Of a stretch of DNA of 64,000 nt, positions 1 to 12,300 are shown piece by piece. A program made the position numbers and the translations under genes. Numbering within the stretch: the stretch's first letter is position 1; every line of letters begins with the position of its first letter. The stretch comes from Lathyrus oleraceus (lineage: Eukaryota > Streptophyta > Magnoliopsida > Fabales > Fabaceae). Below the pieces are notes generated by a model. The model did no database searches, had not been told where the DNA came from, and saw nothing but the letters and a program-made list of their open reading frames with translations. Where the stretch lies: the NCBI RefSeq assembly GCF_024323335.1, contig NC_066585.1:182980294-183044293 (forward strand), in the 5' to 3' direction.

Positions 1-6
1 ACAATA

Positions 7-242
7 CTCGCTCTATCCCACACCCTCCATCCACAATGAGTAATTCAATGGATCAAATTACACAGATTAAGAAAAAGAAATAATAAAAGAGAATGATATT
101 TTTTAAAAAGTATTGAGAATGATGAAACTAATATTAATTTTAGAGTAGAATTTGAAAAAAGTATTTTGAAAATTAAAATAGATCATTCATTTTAAGATAC
201 TTATTTATTTCAAATAGATTATTCCTTGTGAGACGGTGGGAG
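7..242. mobile_element. Stowaway-like MITE (tentative)
   Basis: The stretch begins CTCGCTCTATCCCAC and ends GTGAGACGGTGGGAG. The reverse complement of the end matches the start at about 10 of 15 positions, and both sides are flanked by TA (5-6 and 243-244). A TA duplication and CTC(C/G)C...GGGAG ends are typical of Stowaway (Tc1/mariner) MITEs. The interior is AT-rich with no ORF. The left inverted repeat is degenerate, so the call is tentative. Confidence 0.4.
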
Positions 243-314
243 TACAATTTAGGAGGTCGGAGTCTAACTTTTAAAGTCAAAAAAATTAAGAAGGCCTGAA
301 ATTATAAAAATAAA

Positions 315-445
315 GAGAATTTTTTAATGTACTTTATATATTACTTAGACACCACGTGAAAATAATATAATGTCATCCGATTTCGGAGATTCATCTCCCG
401 ATGCACCCAATTCTGACTCAACGTTAAAATATTTCGAAGATGAAT
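315..445 (+). repeat. left terminal inverted repeat of PMD element copy 1
   Basis: Pairs with the reverse complement of about 15862-15992. The inner part holds the inverted motif family around GGAGATNCATCTCC, which also recurs near 3900-3935 and 19130-19260 in both copies. Confidence 0.7.
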
Positions 446-1036
446 CTTCAAACTTATTTTGGATATGTATCTTCGGAAGGTATTGGAGCTTAAATCACGC
501 TAGAACTCTTTTCCTTCCTCATTTAAAAAAAACACAAAGTTTGCTCAAATTCTATCAAAGTGTTTTTCATCAACCAACTCCCAAATCAAACAACCAAGCT
601 CACAGGTTCTTCAAACAACAACAAGTGCATCAGACACATCAAAGTGTGAGGTAAATCTAAATTTGTAAGTTTTTTGATGTTATGAAAAGTTTTTGAGTTT
701 TTGTGTAAATGAGTAGAAATTGATGATTAAGGTAAGAAATGAGTAGAGATTGTATGAATGATAGTTCAAACATAGTGTATAACATGTTTGTTGGCTGAAA
801 ATGATTATCAAACTATTATTTTTTGTGTTTGCATGTTTGCATTGCCGTCATTGACGCACCTGAGGTGTTGCAGAAAATTTGGGAGATGTATCTTCGGAAT
901 TGTTCAACATTTAAGGTTTCCAGTAACAAGAGACGCATCTCTGAAATTTAGCAGTCTGTTTTATTTTTTTTTCTTTCTTGTTTGTAGTGTTGCTTGCTTG
1001 CATTAATTGTCTGGTTTACTTTAACTTACAGGCATT

Positions 1037-3595
1037 ATGGTTGATAGGCACGATAAAATAAGGCACAGGAGGATTGCACAACATGCATCAGTGCGGTGGG
1101 AGTAGAGTCAGATTTTGGAGGCTCATGTTCACTCTGGTCATGTAGAGATATCTACTTCTAGGACTCGTGCTTCTCCTCATGTTTCTCCATCTTCTTCTTC
1201 CCGTATGAGACATGTTTCACTTACTGGTGCATCGCTCCCTCCATCCTCACGTTGGCGCCAGGTTTCACTTATTCAGACGCCAGAGGTACCCGAGTTACCG
1301 GTGGTACCGGAGGCATCAGTGCCACCTCCGACGAATGATGCTTCTGAGTCAGTGTCTGCTCCTGCTGTTGTGCCAGTGCCACCTTCGGATGGTGAGAATG
1401 TTGAGCCAAAGCCATTTGAAGAAGGCTATGTAGAGTTGTCACTACTGCCTTTGTACCCAGACCATTCTGTTAGACATATCTTGGACAAAGAGGTAGCATT
1501 AGTTTGATTCATTCTTTTTAATTTACGTTTATTGTAATTTACCTTTATTAATATATTACAAATTTCTGACGTTGATTTTTATTTTCTGCAGGATCGTGAT
1601 CCGCTGAAATTTATTAACCAGAGGCGAAAGATTACTGGCTTGCCTCAACTGAATGAGGAGTGGTTTTATGCAGCTTTGTCCGTATCTGGGATGAGGGACT
1701 TGTGCATGAGCGGTCAACTACGGGATGCTTAATGCATTCGTGGAGAGATGGCACACCGATACCTCGTCACTTCATCTCCCGTTGGGTGAGATGTTTATTA
1801 CACTCAACGATGTATCGTGTTTGCTGCATCTTCCGATAAGGGGAAAACTTCTAGATCATGGGAGGATTAGCAAAGACGAGGCACTCGAGATGATGGTAGA
1901 CTATCTGGGAGTTGACCCATATACTACATTGAAGGAGATTGAGAAAACCAGAGGGGATCATGCTCGATTTGAATTCCTGGAAAAAAAAGTATATACATAT
2001 GAGCTCTAGAGAGCAGAGCATGCTAGATATGATTACCTATGAAGCATAGACTCCGACACGGACACGACACAGACATAGACACTTCGACATCGATAAAATA
2101 AAAATATGGAACACTGACACCGCTATGTATATGATAATATTTGAGTTTAATTTATCCATCTATCATTAAAAATATTATAATCAAAATTTATAATTTTAAT
2201 TCACCATTGATATCATCGTTTCAAAACATGTTTAACCATATTAGAAGTATACGAGATTTGGCCAAAAAATATATAAGGTGTGATGAAGCAAAAAGAAAAA
2301 AAATATATCTTTTTGAAAAACTTGTCTGAATTTTGTGACCTGTGTTGAATGAGTGTCAAATGGGTGTCGGACATCGATTTAACAAGTGTCGAAGCATATA
2401 AAAAAACCATTTTTTTGAAGACACTTGTTTGACTTTTTGTAACACTTGTCTAACATTTCTAACACATGTCGTACTAGGTGTCATACAAGTGTCAAACACT
2501 GTGACACGCCTATGCCTAGAGGTGTTTGTGCTTCATATGTGATGACAAGTAGGTAGGGCTCCATATAGCGTATGCAATGAGAGCATACATGTTATATTTG
2601 GTTGGCACTATGATTTTTGTGGACAAGAGTTTCATTTATATAGATATCGTCTAAATGCGGTACTTTGAGGATTTTGAGCGGATCCATGAGTACAACTTAG
2701 GGGTCGTTTGTTTGGTCTACTTGTACTTAAAGTTATCAGAAGGTTGTAGGTGGAAGACAAAGTAGGTCATAGGCAGCATTACACTACTGGCGGTAATACT
2801 TATTGGTCTTTTAATGTTTATGTGTCATTTTTATTTCATCTTTGCAACGCCATTACTGATGATTCTTATGTTCCAAACTTTTCAGGCTTGGATCCTCCAG
2901 CACTTCCTGCCCATCTTCGCCTAGGCGGGTGTACCAACTTACACTGAGGATTTGTCGTGTGCTACTGCATTTTCCCCGCTCAGAGGGAACCATGAGATAT
3001 AATTGTTTAGATTGTATCTTGACCGTTTGGTTTCCGAGGACATGCACTTTAACAACTATGTCGATCACCGTGAGACACGACTATTTGACGATATAATGCT
3101 ATACTCGAGATGGTTGGCTTGCAGATCACTGTTTCTCATCTTCCCAAGCGCATGATGCGTCTGTTCGACTACACTCAGACCATTCCCTGACACTCTGTTG
3201 TCTCTACTCCTCCTGATTTTACACGTAAATTGATTAACGTCATGTTTGATGATTATAAGAGTCATCTGGTACCAAAGGAGGCACGAAGTATCAGGTGGTT
3301 CTTTAAGGTGTCACATTTGTATATGGTGCAGGATGCTCAAGGATATTTGCCGAGGCCATCTCACCAGGAGGTACTAGAGGAGAATCATGCACAATTAGAT
3401 CATGTTGAGGATGTTTTGTCTATATGTCGTCGTATAATGGAAATTGCGTAGGCAAACATTGACAATGGTATCTTCCATGATGAATCTGATGTGAGGCAGG
3501 TTCTAGATGTCATCATGACAGAGACACCGGGGGCACTGATGTATCAGAGACAACGCCGGAGGACAAGGGTTATTGAAGGTCGAAGAGCCCGATGA
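1037..3595 (+). pseudogene. PMD (MAIN-like / PP7 long-form-like) gene remnant, copy 1
   Basis: The ATG at 1037 opens an N-terminal segment that reads into an in-frame TAG after about 22 codons and then a Ser/Pro-rich stretch. A donor at 1492/1493 and an acceptor TTTCTGCAG ending at 1591 define an intron. Exon 2 (from 1592) encodes the PMD core: DPLKFINQRRKITG, then FVERWHTDTSSLHLPLGEM, then LLHLPIRGKLLDHGRI. Relative to copy 2 there is an 11-bp deletion near 1711 that shifts the frame. A MITE interrupts the gene at about 2037-2537, and more stops follow to the C-terminal tail at 3595. The plant mobile domain is an all-alpha, aspartyl-protease-unrelated fold known from MAIN/MAIL1 and from transposons. 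Despite the database name, no phosphatase domain is present. It cannot encode an intact protein. Confidence 0.75.
2037..2537. mobile_element. MITE-like insertion inside the PMD remnant
   Basis: The about 500-bp block starts TATGAAGCATAGAC and its end, reverse-complemented, starts TATGAAGCACAAAC. Both ends are rich in GACAC/GTGTC motifs. Copy 2 lacks the block (compare 17415-17445), which shows it is an insertion. I could not fix the target duplication, so the edges are good to about 10 bp. It has no coding capacity. Confidence 0.6.
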
Positions 3596-4745
3596 GTCAG
3601 AGGAGTCAGAGGAGGCAGAGGAGATGTAGTCCAACATACACAATAGTGTACTAGTATATAGTAGTTGTACTTTGGATTTATTATGGATTGTATTTTATTT
3701 TCACCTCATGCTACTTTATCGTGTATTTCGAATTTATTTATATATGACATTTTTGGACCATCTGGATTTATATACGTCATTTTTTGCATATCAATTGTAT
3801 GGTTTAAATCTCATCATATAACATGGTATATAACATTTATAAATATTCATCTGAATAAACATAAACAAAACATAACATGCAATATTCTAAAAGGTTACAG
3901 AGATATATCTCCGAAAAATAAACGGAGATGCATCTCCGGTACAATATGTGTGTCAAATGCCTTTCAGAGTTAATGCATGATGTATGATTTTTAAAATATT
4001 ATGTGTTAGTTTATGCGCGGACACTAAGAGATGTTGGATTAGATTTATTGGACTTTCTTGATTTGAAGCGTTAGCACTTGTTTTGTTAGTTTTCAGAATT
4101 TATATGAAAGTAATATGCTAACAATGATAAATTTTAGTTCCCCTCACAATCCGAGAGTACTCCAGTCCCCTCACTCCCTGTGAGAGATTTTCCACTATGT
4201 CAGATCTTTGTACAAGTCTTCTACCAAGACTTATCCTACAATATTCTAACATAAGCAACACAAGAGGAAAAGAAAACAATTCTTTCTTTTCTACTCTCTT
4301 GTTTCCAACAATCCTGGACAACAAGGTATACACAAATATGAGTTTATAACAAAAGTTATAGCTCTTGAATCAATTATGTATTAATTGATCTTCTCTTTGT
4401 ATTGATCACAATTCAAACATATACACCTAAGTGCTCAGAATAATATCAATGAAACTTTAATGAATATGTATGAAAGTTCATGCCCAAAGTTTCATATTTG
4501 AAAGTTTAGAAACTTGTTTGGATTATGAGATGTGAAAGTTGTATATCAAGGAATCTCTTTTGAAATTTAAAAGTTTTGTGTCTAAAAGTTTCTCTTTTGA
4601 AAACTGAAACTACGTGTATATATACATGCAATATACCTTTTTGAAAGAGTGTATATTCATGAAACATTGTCATGCTTGATGTATGAGAGTACCAAAACGT
4701 TAGAATCTTATTTTTCATGAAAAATTATCACTGCTTAGTGGTAAC

Positions 4746-5828
4746 TGAAGGTGAGAAAAACAAGAAAGGGGGGGTTTGAATTGTTTGAAAAATAAGCGCT
4801 TTTGCAAAATGAAATCACACAATGATTTTATACTGGTTCGCTTATAACACAAAGCTACTCCAGTCCACCCGGCCAAGGTGATTTCGCCTTCAACAAGGAC
4901 TTAATCCACTAATCTTGAAAGATTACAAACAACCCCTAAGAGAGAAGAAAATCTCTTAGTCCTCTCAAGTCTACAGACTACAAAGAGTCACTTGAGGAAA
5001 TCAAATAAGAATTAGATACAAGATGTGTAATCTAGAGTGCTTCTAAGAAAGCAAATATTACAAACTTAAGAACAAATTTTTCACTTGATAAGCAAAAGCT
5101 TAGTGAAATTCTTTGAAGAACAAAGATGTTTTTCTTGAGCGTGATATAATTTCAGTATAGTTTTGGCTAGTGATTTCTTGTGTTTACTGAATGAGATTTC
5201 TTCTCTATTTATAGGAGTTGAAGTAGAGTTGAAGTAGCGTTGAATCTGTTGGATATTGAGATGTAATTACGCCATTCCATTAATAGCTTCTGCAGTAGAC
5301 TTTTTCTTTTAGAAGTGACTACTTACCACAATTGGTATCTTCTCTCTTGGAAGTGGAGATTAACGTCTCTTTCTAATTGAGGAAATCCATTTGCAGAACT
5401 TTAACTTGGCTTAAACGTTACTTCATCATGATTAACAATTCTGATTAGAGTCTTTGTGTATCTGGAGAAACTGGCTTCTGATGTTATCTCTTGAAAGTTC
5501 AGATGGTGCTGATAACTTCAGAATTTACAGAAGACATTTGTTCAGAGTCAGAGCTTCTAGACTTTACTTCATGTTCAGATGCTTCTGATACTTTGTAGTT
5601 TTGTCCAGAGTCAGAGCTTCTTGAAACGAGATTTCACTTTAGATGCTTCTGATACTTGAGATTTTGCATCTGATCTTGTTGTGCATCTGATGACATCATC
5701 AGATTTATTTCTTCTTTCTTTAGAACCCTGCACACTTAGAAACTTTTCGTTAGGGTGCCATTTTTGGTTTCATCCTTTGTTATCATCAAAATCATGGAGT
5801 CTATTGTAGAACACTTTTTGTTCTTACA
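4746..5828 (-). repeat. 3' LTR of the copia element
   Basis: 1083 bp, TGAAGGTGAG...TTCTTACA on the plus strand, with no difference from 14225-15307 noticed by eye. It contains many TCAGA/CAGAG-type short motifs and a TATA box copy at about 5205-5214. Confidence 0.95.
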
Positions 5829-6317
5829 ATCTCCCCCTTTTTGATGATGACAAAACAAATAAAATTATCAGATGAAACATGAAAAATATTAGATCAGATA
5901 AACAAAAGCTCCCCCTGAGTTAGTACTAGGGAGTTCAGAAGTTCTTACCAAAGCTTTCCAAGTAATTAGGTTTCTGAAAACTTTCTGCAAGTGCTTAACT
6001 TTAAAGTTAGAGTTATTTAATCAGAGCTATTATTTAATCAGAGCTATTTATATCAGAACTATTTCTATAATTGTTGCAGAATGCTTAAGGTTTTAGACAT
6101 AATTTTCATCAGAGCTATTTAATAATTTCTCCCCCTTTTTGGCATAATCAAAAAGGCATAAAAAAATGAAAAGAATAATAAAGAGAAAAACACTGCATTG
6201 AAAAGCACAAAGGCAAACAGCAGTCAAAACATTAGATTCAACAGAATATCAGAGCTAAAAAGAAGGACAGAAGCAAAAAAACACTTAGGCAAACAAACAA
6301 AAAAAAATCCTAAGTGC
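5829..6317 (-). promoter_or_regulatory. polypurine tracts and 3' untranslated region of the copia element
   Basis: On the minus strand a purine tract AAAAAGGGGGAGAT (5829-5842) abuts the 3' LTR and would prime plus-strand DNA synthesis. A second AAAAAGGGGGAGA copy lies at 6127-6140 and a shorter GGGGGAGC type near 5906-5918. Multiplied polypurine tracts are a known Sirevirus trait. Nothing coding is visible here. Confidence 0.8.
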
Positions 6318-8885
6318 CTAAGGGTTTGGAGGTTGAGGAAGTCTCTGAAGCAACATGGCAAACATGTTTTGGATGTTTTCGTTCAGAGCATCTTGCTTGT
6401 CCATCCTGGCACGAAGCTCATTCTGATCTTTCTTGATCTCTTGCTGATCTTGCTTGATCTCCTTCAGAGTGTTAAGAATCAGAGGGATCGCAGAGGAAGA
6501 CTCCCCCTGAATCAGAGCTTGCTGAGCTTCAGCTTCAGCAGCAGCTTGGGCTTCTGCATCTGCCTTAGCCTTGGCTTCAGCTTCCTGAATCCTTAGAAGT
6601 TCTGCTTCCTTTGCCAGGCGTTCTTCTTCCAACCTCTTAGCTTCTTCTTCAGCTTCCCTAGCCAACCTTTCTTCCTCTAACCTTCTGGCCTCAGCTTCTC
6701 TAGCCAGTCTCTCTTGGAGTCTTTCCTCAGAGTCTCTGATGTAGCCATTTCTGACTTGTTCAGAGATACTCTTCAGCCTATAAGACTCAGAGGTCATCCA
6801 ACTAATGACTCTGTTCCAGTGTGTCCTAACAGATTTAGGATCATCACTAACTTCAGAGTTTTTAGCCAGAGACTTGATCTTCTGGACTGAAGCTTCTGCA
6901 ACCTGTATAATGGCCTCCTCAAGGGTAGGTATGGTAAGTTCAGGCTCAGGTTCAGGTGAATGAGGTGGAGAGTTTTGAGGGCTGAGATTTAGAGGTTGAG
7001 GTTCAGTTTGTTGAGGTTCAGATTGTTGAGGTTCAGATTGTTGAGGTTCAGATTCTGCTTGAAGTTCAGAATCTGCGTCTGGTTGAAGACTAGGGGATGA
7101 AGCATATAGTGGATTTAGGTCTAAAGGGTCAGAGTCTGGGCCAGGTACAGCGGGAATGAATGGTGGAGTGATATTAGAGGTGAAAGGATCAGATGTTTGA
7201 GTTTCAGAGGGTAAGGTTGTTGTTTGTTGTGGAAGGGAAGTTTGATTTTCAGAGGAGATGGTTGTTGTTTGTTGTGGAATAGAAGTTTGGAGGGTTGAGG
7301 TTACTTCAGTTGGTGTTTGAGTTTGTGGGGCGAAATTTTTAGCATAGATTTCAGCTATTGTTGGGGAGTTTGGGTCAGAATGTTCTTGGTCAGAGGACTC
7401 ATGATCAGATAACTCTTGGTCAGAAGAAGGGGAAAGGTAAGGGGGTGATTCATATTCAGAGGATGAGGAAGAGCTGTGGTGATATAGTTGATTAGGGTCA
7501 GAGGTTGTTGTGAAATTACGAGCAATTTTTAGAACAGGTGGAGGTTGAGAGGTTCTGGTGATTGAGGGTGGTATTTCAGAGGTGGTATATATTGGTTGAG
7601 AGGAGAGAGGGTTAGAGGAAGCCATTACAGATTCAGAAGAGACAGGAGGAATGGACTTACCAGAAGAGACATTCAGAGGTGCTGAAGCTGTGGTGCCAGA
7701 GGTTTCTCCAAGTCTGGCTTTCTTTGCCTTCCTTGCTTCCTCAGCTATCTTCTTCTCAGAAAGACCTCTTTTGTATCTGACCAAATCTTCTACAGAGTCC
7801 AGACAGTCTTCAAGGCGGAAATCAGAAATATCAATGCCTTCATCCAGACGATCCTGAAGGTAGATAGCAATGGCATCTCTGGGTTCGTTCTTGAAGAACC
7901 TTTCAAGGCCATGAGGCATCTTCCTCTGATCCTTCAGAGCTTCCCAGGTCACATTCATAGTGGGCTTGACTCTGATGTCTTTGATGATTCCCATACTCCT
8001 CAGATTTTTGGCATTCAGAGGCTTTCCAACGTCAATTGCCAGATCATCCATACATCTGGTCTTCTCCAGAGCATCTACCAGTCCATGCTCAATGAAGATG
8101 TCAGAGAGCAATCTTCCCAGAGGAATGTAGGATCTGGGCTTCATGTTATTCCTCGTTTCTCTGACTGAATCCCTCAGATATCTGAAGAGGAGAACAGGGA
8201 GGTTGATCGGGATACCCTTCTGAATACAGTAGAGGATGCATTTCTGATCAGCATTTATGTAATCTGAAGAGTTGGAGGCTGGACGATGATGGATTGTTCC
8301 CAGAATAATCTTCAGCCAAACTCGGAGGTTCTGATGAAGCTCCTTGTTCTTAGATGGGTTTCCTTCAACATTTGCTTTGAAGATTGTAGGGTTAATGACT
8401 TCTGTGATGCGCTTGGACCTTGGAGGAATGTTGTAAATCCTCTTACCTCCAGCTTTCTCCATATTCAGCAAAGAAGCAATAGACGCTTCTGTGATAATGA
8501 TCTTCACTCCCAGAACAAAAGAAACGATGAACTCGTCATCAGCATCTGCACATCTCCAGAATTCCTTCACCAGTAGAGGATAGATTGGACCATAAAGCCT
8601 GTTGAAGTAGGTTTCCCAACCTTGCTTGCGAAGATCTTCAGTTAAATCAACGCCATTTCTTCTCAAATTCTCAAAATCCACCAGTGATTCACACAGTACA
8701 TCCAAACCTTCAAAGGGAGTTGAAAGGTTTATGTGTTGTTCACGTTCAAGAATGTGAGGTTCTTTGTAGACTGGGGTTGTGGTAACGTCTACAACCATGG
8801 GTGTTTGAGTGTTTGAGGTTTGGGGGTTAGAAGCGGCTTCCATTTGTTGGGAGAAGTTAAAAACTGCTTGCTCTTGAGGATTCAT
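6318..8885 (-). CDS. extra 3' ORF of the copia element (env-like position; plant transposon-protein domain)
   Basis: An open frame of 855 residues downstream of pol on the same strand. Residues about 50-350 are a mostly helical domain of the kind annotated as putative plant transposon protein (for example VKEFWRCADADDEFIVSFV near 106-124). Residues about 430-680 are low-complexity and Ser/Pro/Gln-rich, including SEPQQ repeats at about 611-630. Residues about 715-790 form a Glu/Ala/Arg-rich coiled coil. SIRE1-type elements carry an env-like ORF here with a proline-rich part and a coiled coil, which fits. I see no signal peptide, clear membrane segment or cleavage site, so an envelope role is not supported by the sequence. 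It is intact here. How it is expressed (subgenomic RNA, splicing or readthrough) is not visible; a 488-bp non-coding spacer (8886-9373) separates it from pol. Confidence 0.85.
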   Translation of the reverse strand: MNPQEQAVFNFSQQMEAASNPQTSNTQTPMVVDVTTTPVYKEPHILEREQHINLSTPFEGLDVLCESLVDFENLRRNGVDLTEDLRKQGWETYFNRLYGPIYPLLVKEFWRCADADDEFIVSFVLGVKIIITEASIASLLNMEKAGGKRIYNIPPRSKRITEVINPTIFKANVEGNPSKNKELHQNLRVWLKIILGTIHHRPASNSSDYINADQKCILYCIQKGIPINLPVLLFRYLRDSVRETRNNMKPRSYIPLGRLLSDIFIEHGLVDALEKTRCMDDLAIDVGKPLNAKNLRSMGIIKDIRVKPTMNVTWEALKDQRKMPHGLERFFKNEPRDAIAIYLQDRLDEGIDISDFRLEDCLDSVEDLVRYKRGLSEKKIAEEARKAKKARLGETSGTTASAPLNVSSGKSIPPVSSESVMASSNPLSSQPIYTTSEIPPSITRTSQPPPVLKIARNFTTTSDPNQLYHHSSSSSSEYESPPYLSPSSDQELSDHESSDQEHSDPNSPTIAEIYAKNFAPQTQTPTEVTSTLQTSIPQQTTTISSENQTSLPQQTTTLPSETQTSDPFTSNITPPFIPAVPGPDSDPLDLNPLYASSPSLQPDADSELQAESEPQQSEPQQSEPQQTEPQPLNLSPQNSPPHSPEPEPELTIPTLEEAIIQVAEASVQKIKSLAKNSEVSDDPKSVRTHWNRVISWMTSESYRLKSISEQVRNGYIRDSEERLQERLAREAEARRLEEERLAREAEEEAKRLEEERLAKEAELLRIQEAEAKAKADAEAQAAAEAEAQQALIQGESSSAIPLILNTLKEIKQDQQEIKKDQNELRARMDKQDALNENIQNMFAMLLQRLPQPPNP

Positions 8886-9373
8886 GACGAAGATTGATGA
8901 AGAAGATGAAGAACTGAGAAGGTTGCAGAGAAAACTTCGAGAGAGGGTTTAGGGTTTTAGAGTGAGTGAGAGTGATAAGTGTGTGAAATGTGAGAAAAGT
9001 GTTTATATACCTAAGGGTAAAAACACATGCAAAACGACACATTTAATTGCGTTGGAACAGAACACAAGATTTGCACGCTAGGGGAGGAAAAATGATTATA
9101 GCTAATAAATGAATGTCTAATCCCAACAGTAAGCACACTGCTCGAGGAGATTTCAAGCGTTCTGACCTTTGATTTCTTTTGACAGCTGTCTAGAAGTTCT
9201 AGGGTTAGACGCATGTTCCCCACGTGTTGATGTTTCTGATCTTCAGGAATACCAAAGGATTTCTGAAGATTTCTAACTCAGATATCTTCTTAACTTGGTA
9301 GAAGTATCAGAGTCAGAGGCAGAAGTGTATTTGTTTTTATCAGAGTCTCATTTTACATGTTCAGAGCCAAATT

Positions 9374-12300
9374 TTACTCAGGACAATTTTTAATGTTCAG
9401 ATTTTCTAAGATGAAAAGAAATCTATCTTCAGCTAGAGGCTTAGTAAAGATATCTGCCCATTGATGTTCTGTATCAATGAACTTCAGCGTTACTATCCCT
9501 TTCTGAACATAGTCTCTAATAAAATGATGTTTTATTTCTATGTGTTTGGCTCTGGAATGCAAAATGGGATTCTTACTCAAACAAATAGCAGCAGTATTAT
9601 CACAAAGGATAGGAATGTTACTCTCAAATATCTGAAGATCTTCTAGCTGATGCTTCATCCAGAGCATCTGAGTTGTGCACAGTGATGCTGAGATGTATTC
9701 TGCTTCTGCAGTTGATAGAGCAATTGTTGACTGTCTTTTGCTAGCCCAGGAGATTAAGTTGTTTCCCAGAAGCTGGCAATTTCCAGAAGTACTTTTTCGT
9801 TCTATTCTATCTCCTGCATAATCTGCATCACAATAACCAGAAAGCCTATACTCTGATGTTTTCTCATACATCAGGCCCAGGTTAGGAGTTCCTTTCAGAT
9901 ACTTAAGAATTCTTTTAACAGCTGTTAAATGAGATTCTCTAGGATCTGATTGGAATCTGGCACAAAGACAGACGCTAAAGAGAATATCAGGACGAGTAGC
10001 AGTCAGATAGAGAAGAGAGCCTATCATACCTCGATAGAGCTTCTGACAAACCTTGTTGCTTACCTCTTCCTTCTCCAGAATGCAAGTTGGGTGCATAGGA
10101 GTCTTTGCAGAGTTGCATTCAGACATATCAAACTTCTTCAGAACATCTTTAATGTACTTGTTTTGATGAATGTACGTGACTTCTGGAGTTTGATTGATTT
10201 GAATTCCCAGAAAGAACTTTAGTTCTTGCATTAGACTCATTTCAAATTCTGCCTGCATTAACTTAGAAAATTCTTGGCAAACAGAGATATTAGCAGAACC
10301 AAAAATAATGTCATCAACATAAATTTGGCATATCATGAGATCATTTTCATGATTTTTACAGAAGAGTGTAGAATCAACTTTCCCTCTGATAAAATTTTGT
10401 TCCAGAAGAAAATTGCTCAGACGTTCATACCAAGCTCTGGGAGCTTGTTTAAGTCCATATAAGGATTTCTTAAGTTTGAAAACATGTTCTGGAAGGTTTG
10501 AATTTTCAAAACCAGGAGGTTGATTAACATACACTTCTTCTGAAATATAACCATTAAGAAATGCACTCTTGACATCCATTTGGTATAATTTGATAGAATG
10601 ATTAATAGCAAAAGATACAAGAAGACGAATAGATTCTAACCTTGCGACTGGAGCAAAAGTTTCATTATAATCAATACCTTCTTGTTGACTATAACCTTGA
10701 GCTACCAGTCGAGCTTTGTTTCTGACAACTTCTCCTTTCTCGTTCAGTTTGTTTCTGAACACCCATCTGGTTCCAATGACATGAGTGCCTCTGGGTTTAG
10801 GAACGAGATCCCAGACATCATTCTTGGAGAATTGATCTAACTCTTCTTGCATAGCTGCCACCCAATCGTTATCTTGAAGAGCTTCATCACAGGACGTAGG
10901 CTCAATCAGAGACACTAGTCCCAGAGGAATATCTTCAGAAGTTCTGAAGGTAGATCTGGTTCTAACAGGTTCATCTTTGTTTCCCAAAATCAAATCTTCA
11001 GATACGTTGCTACGACTCTTGACTTTCCTTGGAATTTCTGGAGATTTAATTTCTTCAGAGTCTGGAGTGACAGTTGCTTCTGGAGTTTTCTTAGATTCTA
11101 CCAGAGTGATCTCTAAATCTGCAAACTTTTCAACTAGCTTTGACTTTTCAGGGTCAAGCTTATCATCAAATCTAACATGAATTGATTCCTCCACAATTTT
11201 GGTTTCTGTGTTGTATACTCTATAGCCTTTAGAGCGTTCTGAGTATCCTAACATAATACCTTTCTGTGCTTTGGAATCAAACTTGTTCAGATGTTCTTTA
11301 GTATTTAATATAAAGCAAATGCATCCAAAAGGATGAAAATATGAAATGTTGGGTTTTCTTCCCTTACACAGTTCATAGGGAGTCTTATCCAGAATAGGTC
11401 TAATAGAGATTCTATTCTGAATGTAACACGCTGTATTTACAGCTTCTGCCCAAAAGTGCTTTGCTACATTTGTTTCATTGATCATGGTTCTGGCCATTTC
11501 TTGGAGTGTCCTATTCTTCCTCTCTACAACTCCATTTTGTTGTGGAGTTCTAGGGCAGGAGAAATCATGGGATATTCCATTAGAATCAAATAGTTCTTCA
11601 AAATCTTTATTTTCAAATTCTCCACCATGATCACTTCTGACTCTAACAATTTTAGAGTCAAATTCTTTTTGCACTTTAGAACAGAAACTGGTGAATACAG
11701 AGTGAGACTCACTCTTGTGCCTTAGGAATTTTACCCATGTCCAGCGGCTGTAATCATCAACGATTACAAGTCCATACTTCTTTCCATTGACTGATGCTGT
11801 TTTCACAGGACCAAATAAGTCAATGTGAAGAAGCTCCAGAGGCTTGGAGGTAGAAACAACATTTTTCTTTTTAAAAGATGTTTTTGAAAACTTTCCTTTC
11901 TGACAAGCTTCACACAGAGCATCTGAAGAAAACTTCAGTTTAGGTAAGCCTCTGACTAACTCAAGTTTAGTTAGCTGAGAAAGTTTCCTCATGCTAATGT
12001 GGCCTAAGCGTCTATGCCATACCCATTGCTCTTCGTGAACTGACATTAAACATTTAACATTTTGATCTTTTAAATCAGAAAGATTTATTTTATAAATGTT
12101 GTTTTTCCTCTTGCCTGTGAAAAGAACAGAGCCATCGTTCTGACTAATGGCTTTACACGTTTTTTGATTAAAGATTACATCATAACCGTTATCACTTAAT
12201 TGACTTATGGATAACAAGTTATGCATTAATCCTTCTACATAAAGAACATCAGATATAGAGGGAAGAGTACCATTACCAATAGTTCCGGAGCCTCTGATCC

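Noticed and set aside
2141..2410. Short open frames on both strands inside the MITE-like block
   Set aside because: Low-complexity AT-rich sequence inside an insertion absent from copy 2; no homology or composition typical of coding DNA.
1037..3595. Annotation as serine/threonine phosphatase 7 long form
   Set aside because: Only the plant mobile domain part is present; there are no metallophosphatase motifs. The database name comes from fused homologues.
6318..8885. Calling the copia extra ORF a true envelope gene
   Set aside because: No signal peptide, transmembrane segment or processing site is visible; only the position and overall layout resemble env-like ORFs of Sireviruses.
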